From NCBI GenBank assembly GCA_963556195.1, contig OY744532.1, forward strand, positions 107,865,583-107,929,582: a stretch of DNA of 64,000 bases, written 5' to 3'. Shown here one piece after another: positions 9,615 through 20,555 of the stretch. Made by a program: the position numbers and the translations under genes. This DNA comes from Sepiola atlantica (Eukaryota > Mollusca > Cephalopoda > Sepiida > Sepiolidae). The notes under the pieces were generated by a model. It was not told the DNA's origin. It was given only the letters and a program-made list of their open reading frames with translations, and searched no databases. Position 1 is the first letter of the stretch. Every line of letters begins with the position of its first letter.

Positions 9615-10295
9615 GGATCTTGTAAACATTGGGTTCACAAGAAGTTCAATAGAATTGTAGGTAGGTCGAGAGATTATTACCAGTTTGTGTGCAAAAAGTG
9701 TAAGACAATGGAGACGGATGAGAACTCAGATGTGGAGAAAGTATATTTAGATGGCGAGGCTATTAAGGGTACTCAGAAGTTTTGTTACCTTGGTGATATG
9801 ATTGGAGCACAGAAAGTGGATGGCGTAAGTTCAGGGAACTTCTGCCATTACTGTCGACCAATGGAGAGTTTATCAGACATGTGTACGCAGTGTAATGATG
9901 TATGGAAGTGAAACCTGGCCAGAGAGGACTGAGGACATGCGTTGCATGGAGAGAAATGATATGAGAATGATACGATGGATGTGTAATGTGAGTCTTTTAA
10001 AAAGAGTCTTAAAAACAGGCTCAGAAGATTAAATTTGGACAGTATAGAGAGATGTGTGCAGAACAGGAGACTTCATTGGTTTGGTCACATTAAAAGAATG
10101 GATGAGAGTTTTTGGGTTAGTAGATGTAGAACAGTTGAGGTGGCAGGTGCAGCCAAGGAAAACATTGGAGAAAGTGATAAGGATGGATTTGAGAAAAGAG
10201 GGATGAATAAAGACCTGGCCAGAGATAGGTTAGTTTGGAAGTCAATTTCTAAAAGCTGTCCAACACGTGTCAGCATGTTAAACAGATGTTAAACC
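9615..10295 (+). pseudogene. LINE fragment, 3' part (CKHW...FCYLGD family)
   Basis: Starts with a zinc-finger-like CKHWVHKK...FVCKKCK stretch, then VYLDGEAIKGTQKFCYLGDM and, after frameshifts, MRMIRWMCNV and LHWFGHIKRMDES. These are the post-RT landmarks of a common invertebrate non-LTR element (FCYLGD..., RWMCNV..., HWFGH). It ends with the 3' tail CCAACACGTGTCAGCATGTT, shared with the copy interrupted at 40.7 kb. Multiple frameshifts, non-functional. Confidence 0.75.
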
Positions 10296-10822
10296 CTCGG
10301 CTCACCCTCAACTATGGTCGACCGCTTTACTTCTTTTTTTTTTTTTTTTTTTTACTTGCATACGAAATAATAAGAACCACAATGAGTTAATTGATAAATT
10401 TGACAATTATTGACAAATTCCTATAAATGAAAAGACAGGTAACTTTGAATAAATAAAGACGAATGCATATTTCAATGTGGGACATTTTTTTTTTTTTTAA
10501 GAATTTGTACTTAAATCATAGTCATAGTTAGAATTCTTTTAGAATGAAATTTTCAAGGAGGTATGACAGGGAAGTGTTAACAGCTAAAAAGATCTTTGCT
10601 GATTGATTGGAAAATTTGTCTCCAGTCGGAAACTCCAAATAGATCTCTCGGCTTATTATAGGGATGGCCATGTCCCCGAATCATTCCATGGCGATATTTG
10701 AGAACTGAAACAATGCGTCATTCTTCTTTTATTGACCCTAACCATAACGGGGCTGATTACAAAAAGAAAATGCTGTCCTAATTTCCGCGGATTCGCGTTG
10801 CAAATCGGTGCGACATTGTTAC

Positions 10823-10985
10823 CTTATTCACTTCGATTGTGCCAAACAAATGACACCCTTCATTCATTTCTTTCTTGAGTTTCTCATTCCAACCTTCACG
10901 TTTACATTGTTCGACTTCCGCAGGTTTGAAAGCCCAGCCTTTTTTACGGTATGCTTCCCGAACTTTCTCACAAGTGTTGCAGCAG
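10823..10985 (-). CDS. ERGIC3: ERGIC3 coding exon (cysteine-rich luminal segment)
   Basis: The minus strand reads cgtttttcag|C TGC TGC AAC ... AAT AAG|gtaaca. It encodes CCNTCEKVREAYRKKGWAF, then KPAEVEQCKREGWNEKLK, then KEMNEGCHLFGTIEVNK. Human ERGIC3 has CCNTCEDVREAYRRRGWAF and NEGCQVYGFLEVNK in the same order. The CCxxC motif belongs to the conserved redox-sensitive cysteine cluster of Erv46-family cargo receptors. Length is 163 nt: one base completes a codon begun in the previous exon, then 54 codons, ending in phase 0. Confidence 0.95.
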
Positions 10986-11114
10986 CTGAAAAACGGAAAT
11001 AAATGAAATTTGCAAAAATTATGAATATAATTGTTGTGACCCTGTTTAGGGGTCGGAATGAAAACACGAACAGTAAAACAAGTATATTGGAGAAAAATGT
11101 ATACAACAGAGAAA

Positions 11115-11460
11115 CAAGAAAAGTGGTGCGTCAGTCCTGACTGCCGGTGTAGACTGCGGTTGGTCTCAGGTATTTAATTCCCTCCCACTGCAGGAATATG
11201 TGACACAATGTCGGAAAGTGGAGGAAGAGTCAAGCCAGCGCCCCTAAAGAAGGAGCACTCTGGCCTAGCAAAAATAGCCTCGGCAACCCCGTCGGCATTC
11301 CCCGGTAAGGGCGCCTCAGGCAGCAAGCAATAAACTTACTCCTCCCCAAAGAGGGGAGGCAAGGTCTGGGAGGGTGCACCTCCTAGGAAAACCAAGGACA
11401 GTATACCTCAGTCCAGCAGATAAAAGGCCACCGAAATGGCCCAGTTCATGCCGGACTGAT
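11115..11460 (+). mobile_element. SINE copy (near full length)
   Basis: Contains TGTGACACAATGTCGGAAAG, then CGTCGGCATTCCCCGGTAAG, then GGCGCCTCAGGCAGCAAGCAATAAAC. All align with 62790-63070. It abuts the poly(T) start of an antisense LINE tail at 11461, so the two insertions are adjacent. Confidence 0.6.
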
Positions 11461-11925
11461 TTTTTTTTTTTTTTTAACATAGTTCACCCCAAACAAGGCA
11501 GGACGCCACTGTAGACGTAAGGGGCTACTGAGAAAAAAGAAGAGGGGAGAAGGTAGGGGGCAGTCAACCTAGATTGGGATCTGCGCAGCGAGATGTCTGT
11601 TTACATTAGTTTTAAACTTCTGCATGTCTGTACTATCGGGGGGGCAGGGAGGGAGTTCCAGAGGCCAGCAACACGAGGAAAGAAGCTATTCAAGTAGAAG
11701 GTTCTCCGACATCTGGGGACCTCCACAGTGAATGAATGAGATTTAGCTGAGAACGAATCCTCGACTGGTATTACCTTACCCCATCCTGACCTCCACACAA
11801 CCGAAGTTAAGGAGAGACTGACCGGGCTGGGGTTGGTCTCAACGCTGAGAAGCCTATACTTCCAGTATTTATTGAGAATGGAAGAGTCCAAATGTTCGTT
11901 ATAGGTAGGATACCATAACAATAAT
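11461..11925 (-). pseudogene. LINE 3' end (AARLWNSLPAP family), minus strand
   Basis: Begins on the plus strand with poly(T) and AACATAGTTCACCCCAAACA, the inverse of the LINE tail seen at 55800. On the minus strand the ORF shows FTVEVPRCRRTFYLNSFFPR then VAGLWNSLPAPP, close to the LINE C-termini at 12.4, 26.3, 29.9 and 55.5 kb. 5'-truncated and frameshifted. Confidence 0.75.
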
Positions 11926-12374
11926 ATTGGGTCATTTTGTCAATGAATCCACTACTTTATTTCAGGGTAACTAAACATCTTCAGGAATATGTGATACAAT
12001 AGAGTATGAAGGATCAACTGGGATATAATGCTCTGTAAGGGGTCAACGGGTTATGAGTTGATTCTGTGATAAGACTACTCAAGTGGAGAATTGTTTATGT
12101 AAATATTTTTGTTTGGTCAGTGCATGCAAGATGTGTAATGGTTCTGCTCGTTGACCAAACAATGCGTGGCGGGCCAGACAGTTGTAAACACCGGTTTTTC
12201 AGATTTTGTCTGTCAGCAGGACATTTGTAACAACCGAAAAGGAAGGGATGGAGAAAATGTGCAGAGTTGAAATTTGTGATTAAAAATAACGTGGCAACAA
12301 CTACCCTTTTTTTTAAGGGAAGGGGAGGGGGGGGGGTAAAACAGACTGTGAGAATACATTTTTATAAAAAAAAA

Positions 12375-12790
12375 AAATTAGGAGCTGCACAGCGAGATGT
12401 CTGTTTACATTAGTTTTAAATTTCTGCACGAGGAAAGAAGCTTTTGGAGTAGAAAGCTCTTCGGCATCTGGGGACCTCTACAGTGTATGGATGGGATCTG
12501 GCAGATTGTCGGGTTGGTCTAGTGAATTTACGTTGTGGGGATACCAGAGCAGCAAGCTCATCAGAGCACAATCCATTGAAGTATTTGTAAAACAGGCACA
12601 TGGAAGCAACATTGTGGTGATGGGACAGGGGCTGGAGCTTGGTGGATAGTGAAGGACCTATCAAGTTGGCAACTCTTTTTTGGACCTTGTCTAAGAGGGA
12701 GAGACTATCGGATGATGCACCAGCCCAGGTGTGGCAACAATACTCCATGCATGGGCGGATGGTGGCTTTGTAGAGATACACCAATAATTA
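12375..12790 (-). pseudogene. LINE RT C-terminal fragment, minus strand
   Basis: The minus-strand frame reads YLYKATIRPCMEYCCHTWAG, then LLDKVQKRVANLIGPSLSTK, then the CSDELAALV and TVEVPRCRRAFYSKSFFPR blocks. Same family as 26155-26598. It is interrupted near the 3' end and joins a MITE at 12792. Confidence 0.8.
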
Positions 12791-12791
12791 C

Positions 12792-13062
12792 ACAAATTCA
12801 TCGAGTATTTGTTTTTGTTTTTTTAATAAAATAAAATTTTATCGGTGGAAGCTGTCGGACACCATTTTATTGAGAAATTTTTAAATCGTCACTGGTTAAC
12901 TCTTCGTTGGTTTAAATCTCACATAACCATCGCAGTAATCCGTGCTAGAAAGCGTTTACCGATAAAATTTTAATTTATTTTTTTTAAACACAAATACTGC
13001 ATGAATTTGCGAAAATTTTGATGAACTGTATTTTTTTAACCTAACAGGTAAGTACATAAAAT
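12792..13062. mobile_element. TTATCGGTAAACGC-family MITE (left end truncated)
   Basis: Inverted segments TTTTATCGGTGGAAGCTGTC and TAGAAAGCGTTTACCGATAA surround CGTCACTGGTTAACTC...TTTAAATCTCA. The same arrangement in reverse makes up 46067-46372, and a right half occurs at 51095-51236. The right end is CCTAACAGGTAAGTACATAA, which contains a consensus 5' splice site. The left end is cut off at the LINE junction. Confidence 0.65.
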
Positions 13063-13244
13063 TTTTGTGCAATTTTCGTTTGTAGATAGTTTAGGGGTTA
13101 ATCGGGAGAATCACCCTCTCATTTTACTATACCTGTCCAACGATTCTCCTGCTCCGTAACAACTTTCACATCGGTTTGGATCCAGTAAAGCTTTACTTGT
13201 TGTTACCTGGGGGTTAAAATAACAAGAAAAACATTGATGAAAAA

Positions 13245-13340
13245 GAATAGAGGGAGGAGGAGGAGGAGAAAGGGAGAAGGGAAGGAGGAAAGAAAAGGGA
13301 GTGGGGAGAAAAGAAAGGAAAAAGGAGAGAGAGCGAGAAA
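13245..13340. repeat. Purine-rich (GGAGGA/AAAGGA) tract
   Basis: Almost uninterrupted G/A on the plus strand. Simple repeat. The following 13340-14150 shows no recognisable gene. Scattered short ORFs lack homology I can name. Confidence 0.7.
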
Positions 13341-14540
13341 AGTTAGGAAGAAATCATTTGTTGCAATTCTGTAGAATCTGTGCTATTCGATTTTTTGTTT
13401 TTCATCAACAACCCTGGAGCACCTTTTTGATCTCCATGTGTCTAACACACGTGGACAGACATGGCTACAAAGTCCGAAAACAGCTCCCATGACTTTTGGA
13501 AAAAATGTTCGACACTCACAAATGCTGAAGCATGGAACATGAGTCGCTGGCTGCCGAGACATTGCATCCGAAATCCACCGAAACTACACCAGATGCTCCT
13601 TTCATACAGCCGCGAGTGTCTTCGGTATCTTTGTACAAGGGTTTATCAGAACAACCTGGCATAAGGATACTTCACCAGACACGTAAACCCTGACCAAATA
13701 TTCAAAATAACATAGTATTCGCAGCACGTATAAGATCCTCTCAACACGGCTATACACTGGCTTATACGAGAAACAGTGCACCTTCTAGTGATGTTACCTC
13801 AAGTAACACCACATAGCTGGATACTCCACCAGACTAGATGAATTCTTGTCCTGGAATCCGGTAAGACCAAGAGACCACAAGAAAGATATACTATAATATA
13901 ATTAACTGGTCAATTGGGGAAAGGAAAATTAATGTTCTTCACTTCTTTACTAACTCAACATTTGACAAGTAACGAAGAACTTTAATGGAATATTCGAATG
14001 TCTATGTATCTCATATAGAGATCAAGTGTTAGCCCGAGGAAGGGGCCCCCTTGATTTCTGAGAACTTTGAGTGAAGTAAAATAAAAAGGAAAAACAAATA
14101 GTGCACATGAAAATTGTACACAATTATTTTTAAGTCAACCATGATGGCCCATCTTCTGACCACAGCATCAATTTCCCAAGAGATCCTGCTTAACCAATCT
14201 CCTGATTATGGAGAATGGTGATGCGGCAGACATTGTCTTCCTTCACTTTGCCAGTGAATCATAGACTTCTATTCAACAAGCTCCAGGCCTATGGCTTTCA
14301 ACCATAAGTGTTGAGATGGATCAGAGCCAACCTTTCAACTTAGACATTGCGGTTGATTCCTGCTTTATTCAATGCATTCAGGTAGCAAATACGGCCCACA
14401 GTGTGCTCTTCTCATCTACCTCTCCTTTGCCGCCTTGACACGTGACAGCTTTTCCCCCACTGTACGCATCTCTCGTGTGACCCATTCTGGAATATGGTAT
14501 CTCGTTCGGTGTATCCAGCACCCGGAGCGAATTCAGAGGC

Positions 14541-14600
14541 TGGCGACATGGATGGTCCACAGGCGACATGGATGGTCCACAGGCGACATGGATGGTCTTA
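14541..14600. repeat. 20-bp tandem repeat, 3 copies
   Basis: The unit (A/T)GGCGACATGGATGGTCCAC repeats at 14541, 14561 and 14581, the last ending differently. It grew from the LINE sequence 'RLATWMV', so the array arose inside an old coding remnant. Confidence 0.9.
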
Positions 14601-14628
14601 CGAACAACTAGAAGAACATAGGCAGCTG

Positions 14629-14725
14629 TGCGGCGACCTCATCCATCATGTGCGGCAACCTCATCCATCATGTGCGGCAACCTCATCCATCATGTGCGGC
14701 AACCTCATCCATCATGTGCGGCAAC
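14629..14725. repeat. 22-bp tandem repeat, 4.4 copies
   Basis: The unit TGCGGCAACCTCATCCATCA + TG repeats at 14629, 14651, 14673, 14695 and partly at 14717. The first copy has GCGACC instead of GCAACC. Confidence 0.95.
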
Positions 14726-15344
14726 TATAATGTGCCACATGGAAACTCACAAAAGTTGGACCTGAGACGATTTTGGTTGAATGGTCAGAAAGCTTCTTTT
14801 CAGTTCAGGTTGCTGTGAAACAAGCTGCTGGAAGTTGTGCTCAGCCCGCACACATCCAAACCGTTTGAGGCAGCACCGGACGCATCCTGGCCGTTAATCT
14901 TTGGATGATGACTCGTGTACATAACCCTCTTTCCTCTTTCATAACTCTTTTACATGGCTCTAGCCCTGTACTTGTAACGGCTATTATCGTGGTCAGATTG
15001 AGCCGGCTTTCTCCTGAGCATATATAGCGTTTTTGACCACCGCAACCCATTTTTGCAGATGTTGAGCCAGGTTACACGTTATGGCTAGCCAAACCCGATT
15101 CCACAGTCAAATACCAAGTAATTGTGAACCTGATAGTGCTACTAGGTCGCCTTTGATTGTCGCCGCCGCCACCCAGGTCTTCAACTGCCCACCAGTACAT
15201 TTGTGGCAATCACATAAAAAAATTAGCCCATCTTTTACCAATATATCGAATTGAATTAATGATTTCCACGTTAAGAAACTGCAAATTAATTTAACCAAAC
15301 AATAAGATCTTTATTTCTATTTTACTTGCATTTGAACTCCTTAC

Positions 15345-15376
15345 CTCAGTGGCATTCGCTTTTGTTGCTCCGATTT
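15345..15376 (-). CDS. ERGIC3: Probable ERGIC3 32-nt microexon
   Basis: On the minus strand a strong polypyrimidine tract and ctaacttcag precede 32 bases that end GAG|gtaagg, a near-ideal donor. Read from phase 0 it encodes KSEQQKRMPL and leaves AG. This joins the C that starts exon 10823-10985 to give Ser before CCNTC. Phase therefore fits downstream. In other family members the segment between CYGA(E) and CC is variable in sequence and length, so lack of identity is not fatal. The upstream exon that should end in CESCYGAE was not found, so assignment rests on position, strand, phase and splice sites. Confidence 0.55.
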
Positions 15377-15455
15377 CTGAAGTTAGAAATAAAACAGAAA
15401 AAAAAGAAAACAATTATCAAAAAATGTTGGTCAATTGATTTCAAAAGGAATATTT

Positions 15456-15625
15456 GGTGCTTATATAGATGAAAGCACATATGAAAAACACATTTCCAAA
15501 TAAAAACTCTTATTTATACTTACGGATCAGGCAAAAATAAGTATCCTCAAGAAAATTAGGAAAAATTATCAAGTAGAATTTTAATAAACGTAAAAATCAA
15601 ATTTATCGTATTTTTCTGAATCCAT
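15456..15625 (+). mobile_element. GGTGCTT-family MITE, left part
   Basis: Starts GGTGCTTATATAGATGAAAG and continues through AAGTATCCTCAAGAAAATTA to GTATTTTTCTGAATCC. It is the inverse of the right end and copy of the left interior of the element at 1610-2066. The other end is missing, replaced by sequence leading to the Penelope region. Confidence 0.6.
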
Positions 15626-15736
15626 ATATACATATATTTAAACAGTGTTCTTGATTCGGCCATCACGCGAGCGCTTTTGGCCTTCGTGGTCGTCATCCAG
15701 AGTAGGTTTTTTTTATTTTTAAGAAGACTTGAGTTG

Positions 15737-15883
15737 ATGATGGCCGAATCAAGAACACTCAGAGCCATATTAGACCAGCTACCACCGGAGACCAAAAAAC
15801 TTGCACGACTCAGCGAGAATATCACTAAAAAAAAAAAATCAAGAAACGCGAAAATTATGTGTCATTCAACAACGCTTGCTTAA
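15737..15883 (+). pseudogene. Short ORF, possible N-terminal piece of a Penelope-like protein
   Basis: Encodes MMAESRTLRAILDQLPPE, then KKLARLSENITKKKK. After a one-base shift the adjacent frame gives SFNNACLNNDLLPKYTH, which resembles the N-terminal 'C-x-N-x-L/I-P-K' region of some Penelope-like ORFs. It is followed at ~15.93 kb by the pLTR that precedes the main Penelope ORF. The start lies in one arm of a 20-bp inverted repeat (15645-15665 / 15736-15757). Assignment is tentative. Confidence 0.3.
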
Positions 15884-15924
15884 ATAATGACTTGCTGCCT
15901 AAATACACACACACACAAATTATA

Positions 15925-16200
15925 TATATATATGAGGAATAATAGAAACAATGTTTCAGACAAAATGCAAAATAAAAATGGATTTGAGGATAAGCGAATC
16001 AACAAACTAACAAAAATATAAACTCAAACACATAAAAGTTCTACCAAGATATTTCAGTTGCTAGAAAGCAACCATCATTGAGGATGGTTGCTTTCTAGCA
16101 ACTGAAATATCTTGGTAGAACTTTTATATGTGTTTGAGTTTATATTTTTGTTAGTTTGTTGATTCGCTTATCCTCAATTCCATTTTTATTTTGCATATAT
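15925..16200. mobile_element. Penelope pLTR palindrome (left border of PLE)
   Basis: Arms 15967-16076 and 16083-16194 are near-perfect inverted copies with a 6-base centre. The left arm runs outward through CAGACAAAATGC and GAAACAATGTTTC to a (TA)n tract. The right arm is directly repeated at 20395-20509. This is the head-to-head pLTR structure described for Penelope-like elements. Within it GGTTGC-loop-GCAAC is followed by TGAAA, a hairpin kept in all copies. Confidence 0.8.
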
Positions 16201-16206
16201 ATATAT

Positions 16207-18279
16207 AACATTTATCTAAATAATAACGAAAACAAAACAGATGATTCATTAGTATAAAACAAATCAACATATTTCCCTAACAAACACAACAATACAAAAG
16301 AACTAAACACCTTCTTCGAACACCTCTGGAACATCAACACCCAGAGAAAAACTAAACCTTCCAGTAACCTAACATCGAAACAAAAACAGACACTAGATAA
16401 CCTCCTTAATAACAATAACATAATCATAAAAGAAGCAGACAAAGGCAGCGCTGTAGTCATCATGGACAAAAACTACTATAAATCGAAAATTATAGAAGCA
16501 CTAGGGAACAAAGATTACTATAAACAAATTAGCACCAACATTGACAACAACACCATTTCAAAAATCACAAAACTTTGCACAACATACGATAACATTCTTA
16601 CAAAGAAAGAAAGAGATTTCCTAACCAACTTCATGACAAAAACAAACTACTTTTACGGACAACCCAAAATACACAAATCAAATGAGATTAAAAATGCCAT
16701 CAACACATAAAAATCAGAATACATTAGTATCCCAAATCCAAGTGACCTTACATTCAGACCCATAGTAGCAGGACCAACATGCCCAACAAGCAGACTTAGC
16801 AACCTAATTGACATTTTACTACAACCTTTTACCGGACAAGTAAGAAGCTACATAAGAGACAACATACACTTTCTAAGCTCCTTACCACAAACAGTAAACC
16901 CAGGAACTGAACTAGTGACATTTGACGTTAGCAGCCTGTATAGCAACATACCCCATGACCTAGGTAAAGAAGCAATCTCATACTGGATTAACAAACATCC
17001 GCAAATTCTACACCCGAGGTTTAATAAACAATTTATTATCGACAGTATAAACATTATCCTCAACAATAACTCCTTCGAATTTAACAACGAGAACTTCATC
17101 CAGACCTTAGGTACAGCAATGGGAACCAAAATGGCACCGACATATGCTACCCTGACACTAGCCTACCTAGAAGAAATATTATACACAAAGATAGAATCAA
17201 TTTATGGAACAAATACAAAATCTCTATTCATAAAATCTTGGAAAAGATATCTGAATGACTGTTTCATTCTTTGGGATCCCACATGGGGAGATATCAACGA
17301 ATTACACAACACACTACAAAATCTACACCCCAAAATCAAATTCACACTAGAACACAATCACACAGAGCTACCCTTCCTAGATATACTAGTTAAAATTAAG
17401 AACAACCATATTATCACAGACATCTACCACAAACCCACGGACACCCAACAGCACCTCCACTTTAAAAGCCATCACCCCAAAAGCTGCCTAAAATCTATAC
17501 CCTATTCTCTAGCATGCAGAATATGCACTATAGTCAGTGACAAAGACCTCCGGATTGTCCGACTGGAGGAACTACGTAAGACATTAGCAAAAAGAGGATA
17601 CCCCACACAAATAATACACAAAGGTATAGAATTAGCAGAGCAAATACCATTAGAACAATTACGAATTCCCCAAAAACGGAACAAAGAACACATATTAGCA
17701 TACGTATCTACACATAACAAAAACAACCCAGAATTATTCACAGAGATAACAAGAAACCTAACCTTACTCAATCAAAATAGCAAACTAAGCAACATACTTA
17801 AAACAATGAAGATAATCAAAAGCAAACGCCAACCGAAAAACCTCAAACAAATTCTAACCTCATCTAAATTCAATCAACATGCATCACAAGGGGTCACAAA
17901 ATGCAACAAAGAAAGATGTGGAGTTTGCGACATAATAATAGAGGGTAACACATACACATTCAAAAATCCAACACAAACCTTCAAAATAAAGAAGGATCTA
18001 AACTGCACCTCTAAAAATGTAATATATGTACTTGAATGCATAACATGTAAAAAATACTATATAGGTGCCACAAAAACATTCAATAATAGAGTGGCCCTCC
18101 ATAAGAGCAACATTAAAATTCAAGAAAATAGAAAATTGCTTGTCTCCAAACATGTACACTCATGCAGCAGTGGAAAATTCCAGATAATGCCCATTTTCCA
18201 AACTCAGGACTACTCATACCTCCTAACACAAGAAAAAATCTTCATATACAAATTTAACCCACCATTAAATAAATCATAA
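16207..18279 (+). pseudogene. Penelope-like retroelement ORF: RT plus GIY-YIG endonuclease (inactivated)
   Basis: One frame runs ~690 codons with only two stops, TAA at 16255-16257 and TAA at 16708-16710. Blocks in order: ADKGSAVVIMDKNYY (RT N-terminal region, ~16440-16480), YFYGQPKIHKS, FRPIVAGPTCPTSRLSN, motif A VTFDVSSLYSNIP (~16917), motif B GTAMGTKMAPTYATL (~17110), motif C RYLNDCFILW (~17245), LPFLDILVKI...YHKPTDTQQHLHF, a Cys-rich linker CNKERCGVCD, and GIY-YIG endonuclease VIYVLEC...YYIGAT...NNRVALHK (~18020-18110) ending in EKIFIYKFNPPLN. Penelope elements reverse-transcribe at nicked target sites. Motif C has Asn (AAT, 17254-17256) where catalytic Asp is expected, so with the stops the copy is dead. 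The N-terminus is cut at a (TA)n tract. Codon use is C/A-rich compared with the surroundings. Confidence 0.92.
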
Positions 18280-18461
18280 GACAAATCACACCACAGACAT
18301 ATAAAAACAAGTACGAACACATGTATAAACAGGAACCCATCTGCACTCGGACACGTGTGCATTTGCACACCCTAACACATGGAACAAATACATACCCCAT
18401 GTGAGTGTATTCATACACACATACAGAAAATAATATGAATGTGTGTATCTATCTATCTATC

Positions 18462-18504
<43 letters not shown>

Positions 18505-19125
18505 TTCTATAATTCTATTTATATTTCTATCTACCCTCAATCTTCCTTCCCCCTCTCTTACTTCTTTCCCCCCCCCCCTACTTATGTATCTACTCACCCA
18601 TCCTCTTTTCTACTAATCTCTCTCTCCAAACCCAAGCAAACATCCTCACCCCCACCACCCACACATCCACATTCATGTGTGAACCCAGCAGGGACACCGT
18701 CATGAATGACCGGGAATGACCACACCCACACATACCATACAGATTTGACCGACAGCAATTAAAGCAATAAAACCTAATACACAAATGAACTTAAATGACC
18801 AAACACTGGCCAAACTAAATATATTTTTATCTCAACAAGATAGCATTTTTTTCTGTCAAACAGAACAAACATTTTTTCTGTCAAATGGAACAGACACTTT
18901 TAAATGAAAGAAAAATGAAACGTTTTCTCAAATGAAACACTTTTATCAAATGGAATTTACATCTGAAGAGAGCATAATGGATAAACGACAAATGATCGAA
19001 ACCCGTTATGTAATTATATTTAAAAAACTTAAAATGTTAAAATGATAAGATAATAAATAATTATTGAAAAAGTTTTTTTACTAGCGTTGGTAACCACAAT
19101 TCTTTAAATATATATATATCGTTGA
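18280..19125. other. Penelope 3' flank, no gene
   Basis: Holds a (TATC)n/(TA)n microsatellite at 18445-18502, C-rich CT stretches (18540-18660) and two copies of TTTTTTCTGTCAAA(C/T)(A/G)GAAC at ~18845-18895. No coding signal seen. Confidence 0.5.
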
Positions 19126-19129
19126 AAGC

Positions 19130-19498
19130 GTTGTATATAAGGCTACGATTTATCCTAAAGAAAATACTAACAATAAGAAAGTATACATAGGAATATCCGC
19201 CGGGAAGTGGAAACAACGATTCTACGTACACAAACACTCATTTTTAAACCCGAACGTCACTAATAAGACGGAATTAGCCAAACACTGGTGGTTTTTAAAA
19301 AATAACAACTTAACACCAACTATTTTGTGGTCCATACTATGTCATTCGAACACTCCTAAAGGATTTAGACATAGATGCAATTTGTGCCTGGAGGAAAAAA
19401 TTAGAATACTAAAATATGAAGACAAGAACATTTTAAATAGACGAGATGAACTGATGGCTAAATGTAGGCACAGGTTTAAAATCAACAGCACGTTTTAA
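19130..19498 (+). pseudogene. Stand-alone GIY-YIG endonuclease domain of a second retroelement type
   Basis: An uninterrupted frame with no ATG near its start reads VVYKATIYP...KKVYIGISAGKWKQRFYVHK, then NKTELAKHWWFLK, HRCNLCLEEKIRILKY and ILNRRDELMAKCRHR to a TAA at 19496-19498. YIG (in VYIGIS), the Arg of KQRF and the downstream Glu of LEEK fit GIY-YIG nucleases. The paired CxxC (CNLC) and final CRH are typical of the endonuclease domain found with some invertebrate retroelements. It is clearly different from the endonuclease at the end of 16207-18279. An in-frame stop lies at 19091-19093, so only the domain remains. No RT is attached. About 120 bases after the stop a ~185-bp tandem duplication begins, which may be its UTR or pLTR. 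Confidence 0.75.
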
Positions 19499-19620
19499 AG
19501 TTCTTTGAAAATAACAATTCTTTTAAAGTATAGTTACAATAAGAGTTATAACTGTAAAAGTAAATGTTAACAAATTAGTAAGTTTTTTTTTTGTTTTTGT
19601 TTTTTTTTCAATTTAGTATA

Positions 19621-19992
19621 ATTCTAGTTTGTAAATTAATCGTGCTTAAATGTCGCCAAACTTTAATTCCGTATTGACGTTATAACCAATTAAGTTTTCT
19701 TATAATTTCCTATATAAATCGAAATCTTCGTCCTGAATTTTCGTCTTTTTATTTCTAATCGTAAATAATTAATCGTGAACGCTCGAATCTTTACCAATTT
19801 GTAAATAAAACGTTTTTAAATGTCGCTAAACTTTAATTCCGTAGTGTAAATCATCTCGAATCTTGACGTTATACAAATTAAATTTTTAATATGTTCTAAT
19901 CTAAACCGAAATCTTCGTCCTACATTTTCGTCTTTTAATTTTTAATCGTAAATAATTAAACGTAGTTTTTAATCGTGAACGCTCGAATCTTT
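19621..19992. repeat. Tandem direct repeat, two ~180-bp copies
   Basis: Both copies share AATGTCGC(C/T)AAACTTTAATT, CGAAATCTTCGTCCT, TTTTCGTCTTTT and ATCGTGAACGCTCGAATCTT. They start at about 19621 and 19796. They follow the GIY-YIG ORF and may be the tandem pLTR of that element. Confidence 0.75.
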
Positions 19993-20333
19993 CATCATAT
20001 ATTTTTACCCATAAAGCTCACATTCGAAATTTTAAATGAGATGATTTATTTGTTTAAATAGCAAAAAAGAATTCTTTTATATATATTTTTATATTTCTGC
20101 ATATATTAAAAAATTAATCTTACTTCTGTCACCCCTCCTCGATCATTTTAACATTTACCTCCTTTTTACATAGACCAATCAAAAAAGTGAATTTATCTTT
20201 TTAAGACGATCAATTTCTCTCATTATTTGTTTTTTTTAACGTGGTTGTTTATACATCTGAGGAGACCTAATTAAAGGGGTCGAAATAAGTTATTATGTGT
20301 ACAACCTTAATGTGTGTATAGTTTTTCTTTTTA

Positions 20334-20337
<4 letters not shown>

Positions 20338-20378
<41 letters not shown>

Positions 20379-20506
20379 GTTCTGATTTCCAACCGAGGAT
20401 GGTTGCTTTCTAGCAACTGAAATATCTTGGTAGAACTTTTATATGTGTTTGAGTTTATATTTTTGTTAGTTTGTTGATTCGCTTATCCTCAATTCCATTT
20501 TTATTT

Positions 20507-20553
<47 letters not shown>
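20338..20553 (+). mobile_element. Right-hand Penelope pLTR copy flanked by (TA)n
   Basis: 20395-20509 repeats 16081-16194 almost exactly in direct orientation (GAGGATGGTTGCTTTCTAGC through TTTTATTTTGC). It is bordered by (TA)n at 20338-20374 and 20510-20553. Together with the left copy it brackets the Penelope ORF, though ~2 kb of apparently foreign sequence (including the second GIY-YIG ORF) lies between. Confidence 0.75.

Positions 20554-20555
<2 letters not shown>

Larger units (their letters stand above)
14160..15020 (+). pseudogene. Decayed LINE RT fragments around two minisatellites
   Basis: Fragments recall LINE RT and post-RT blocks: NGDAADIVFLHFA, VNHRLLFNKLQAYGF (motif A region), THSGIWYL / ILEYGISFG (the 'RPILEYG' block) and SPHTSKPFEA near the 3' end. 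Frames change repeatedly and stops are frequent. The element family differs from the MEYCCH family. Non-functional. Confidence 0.5.
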
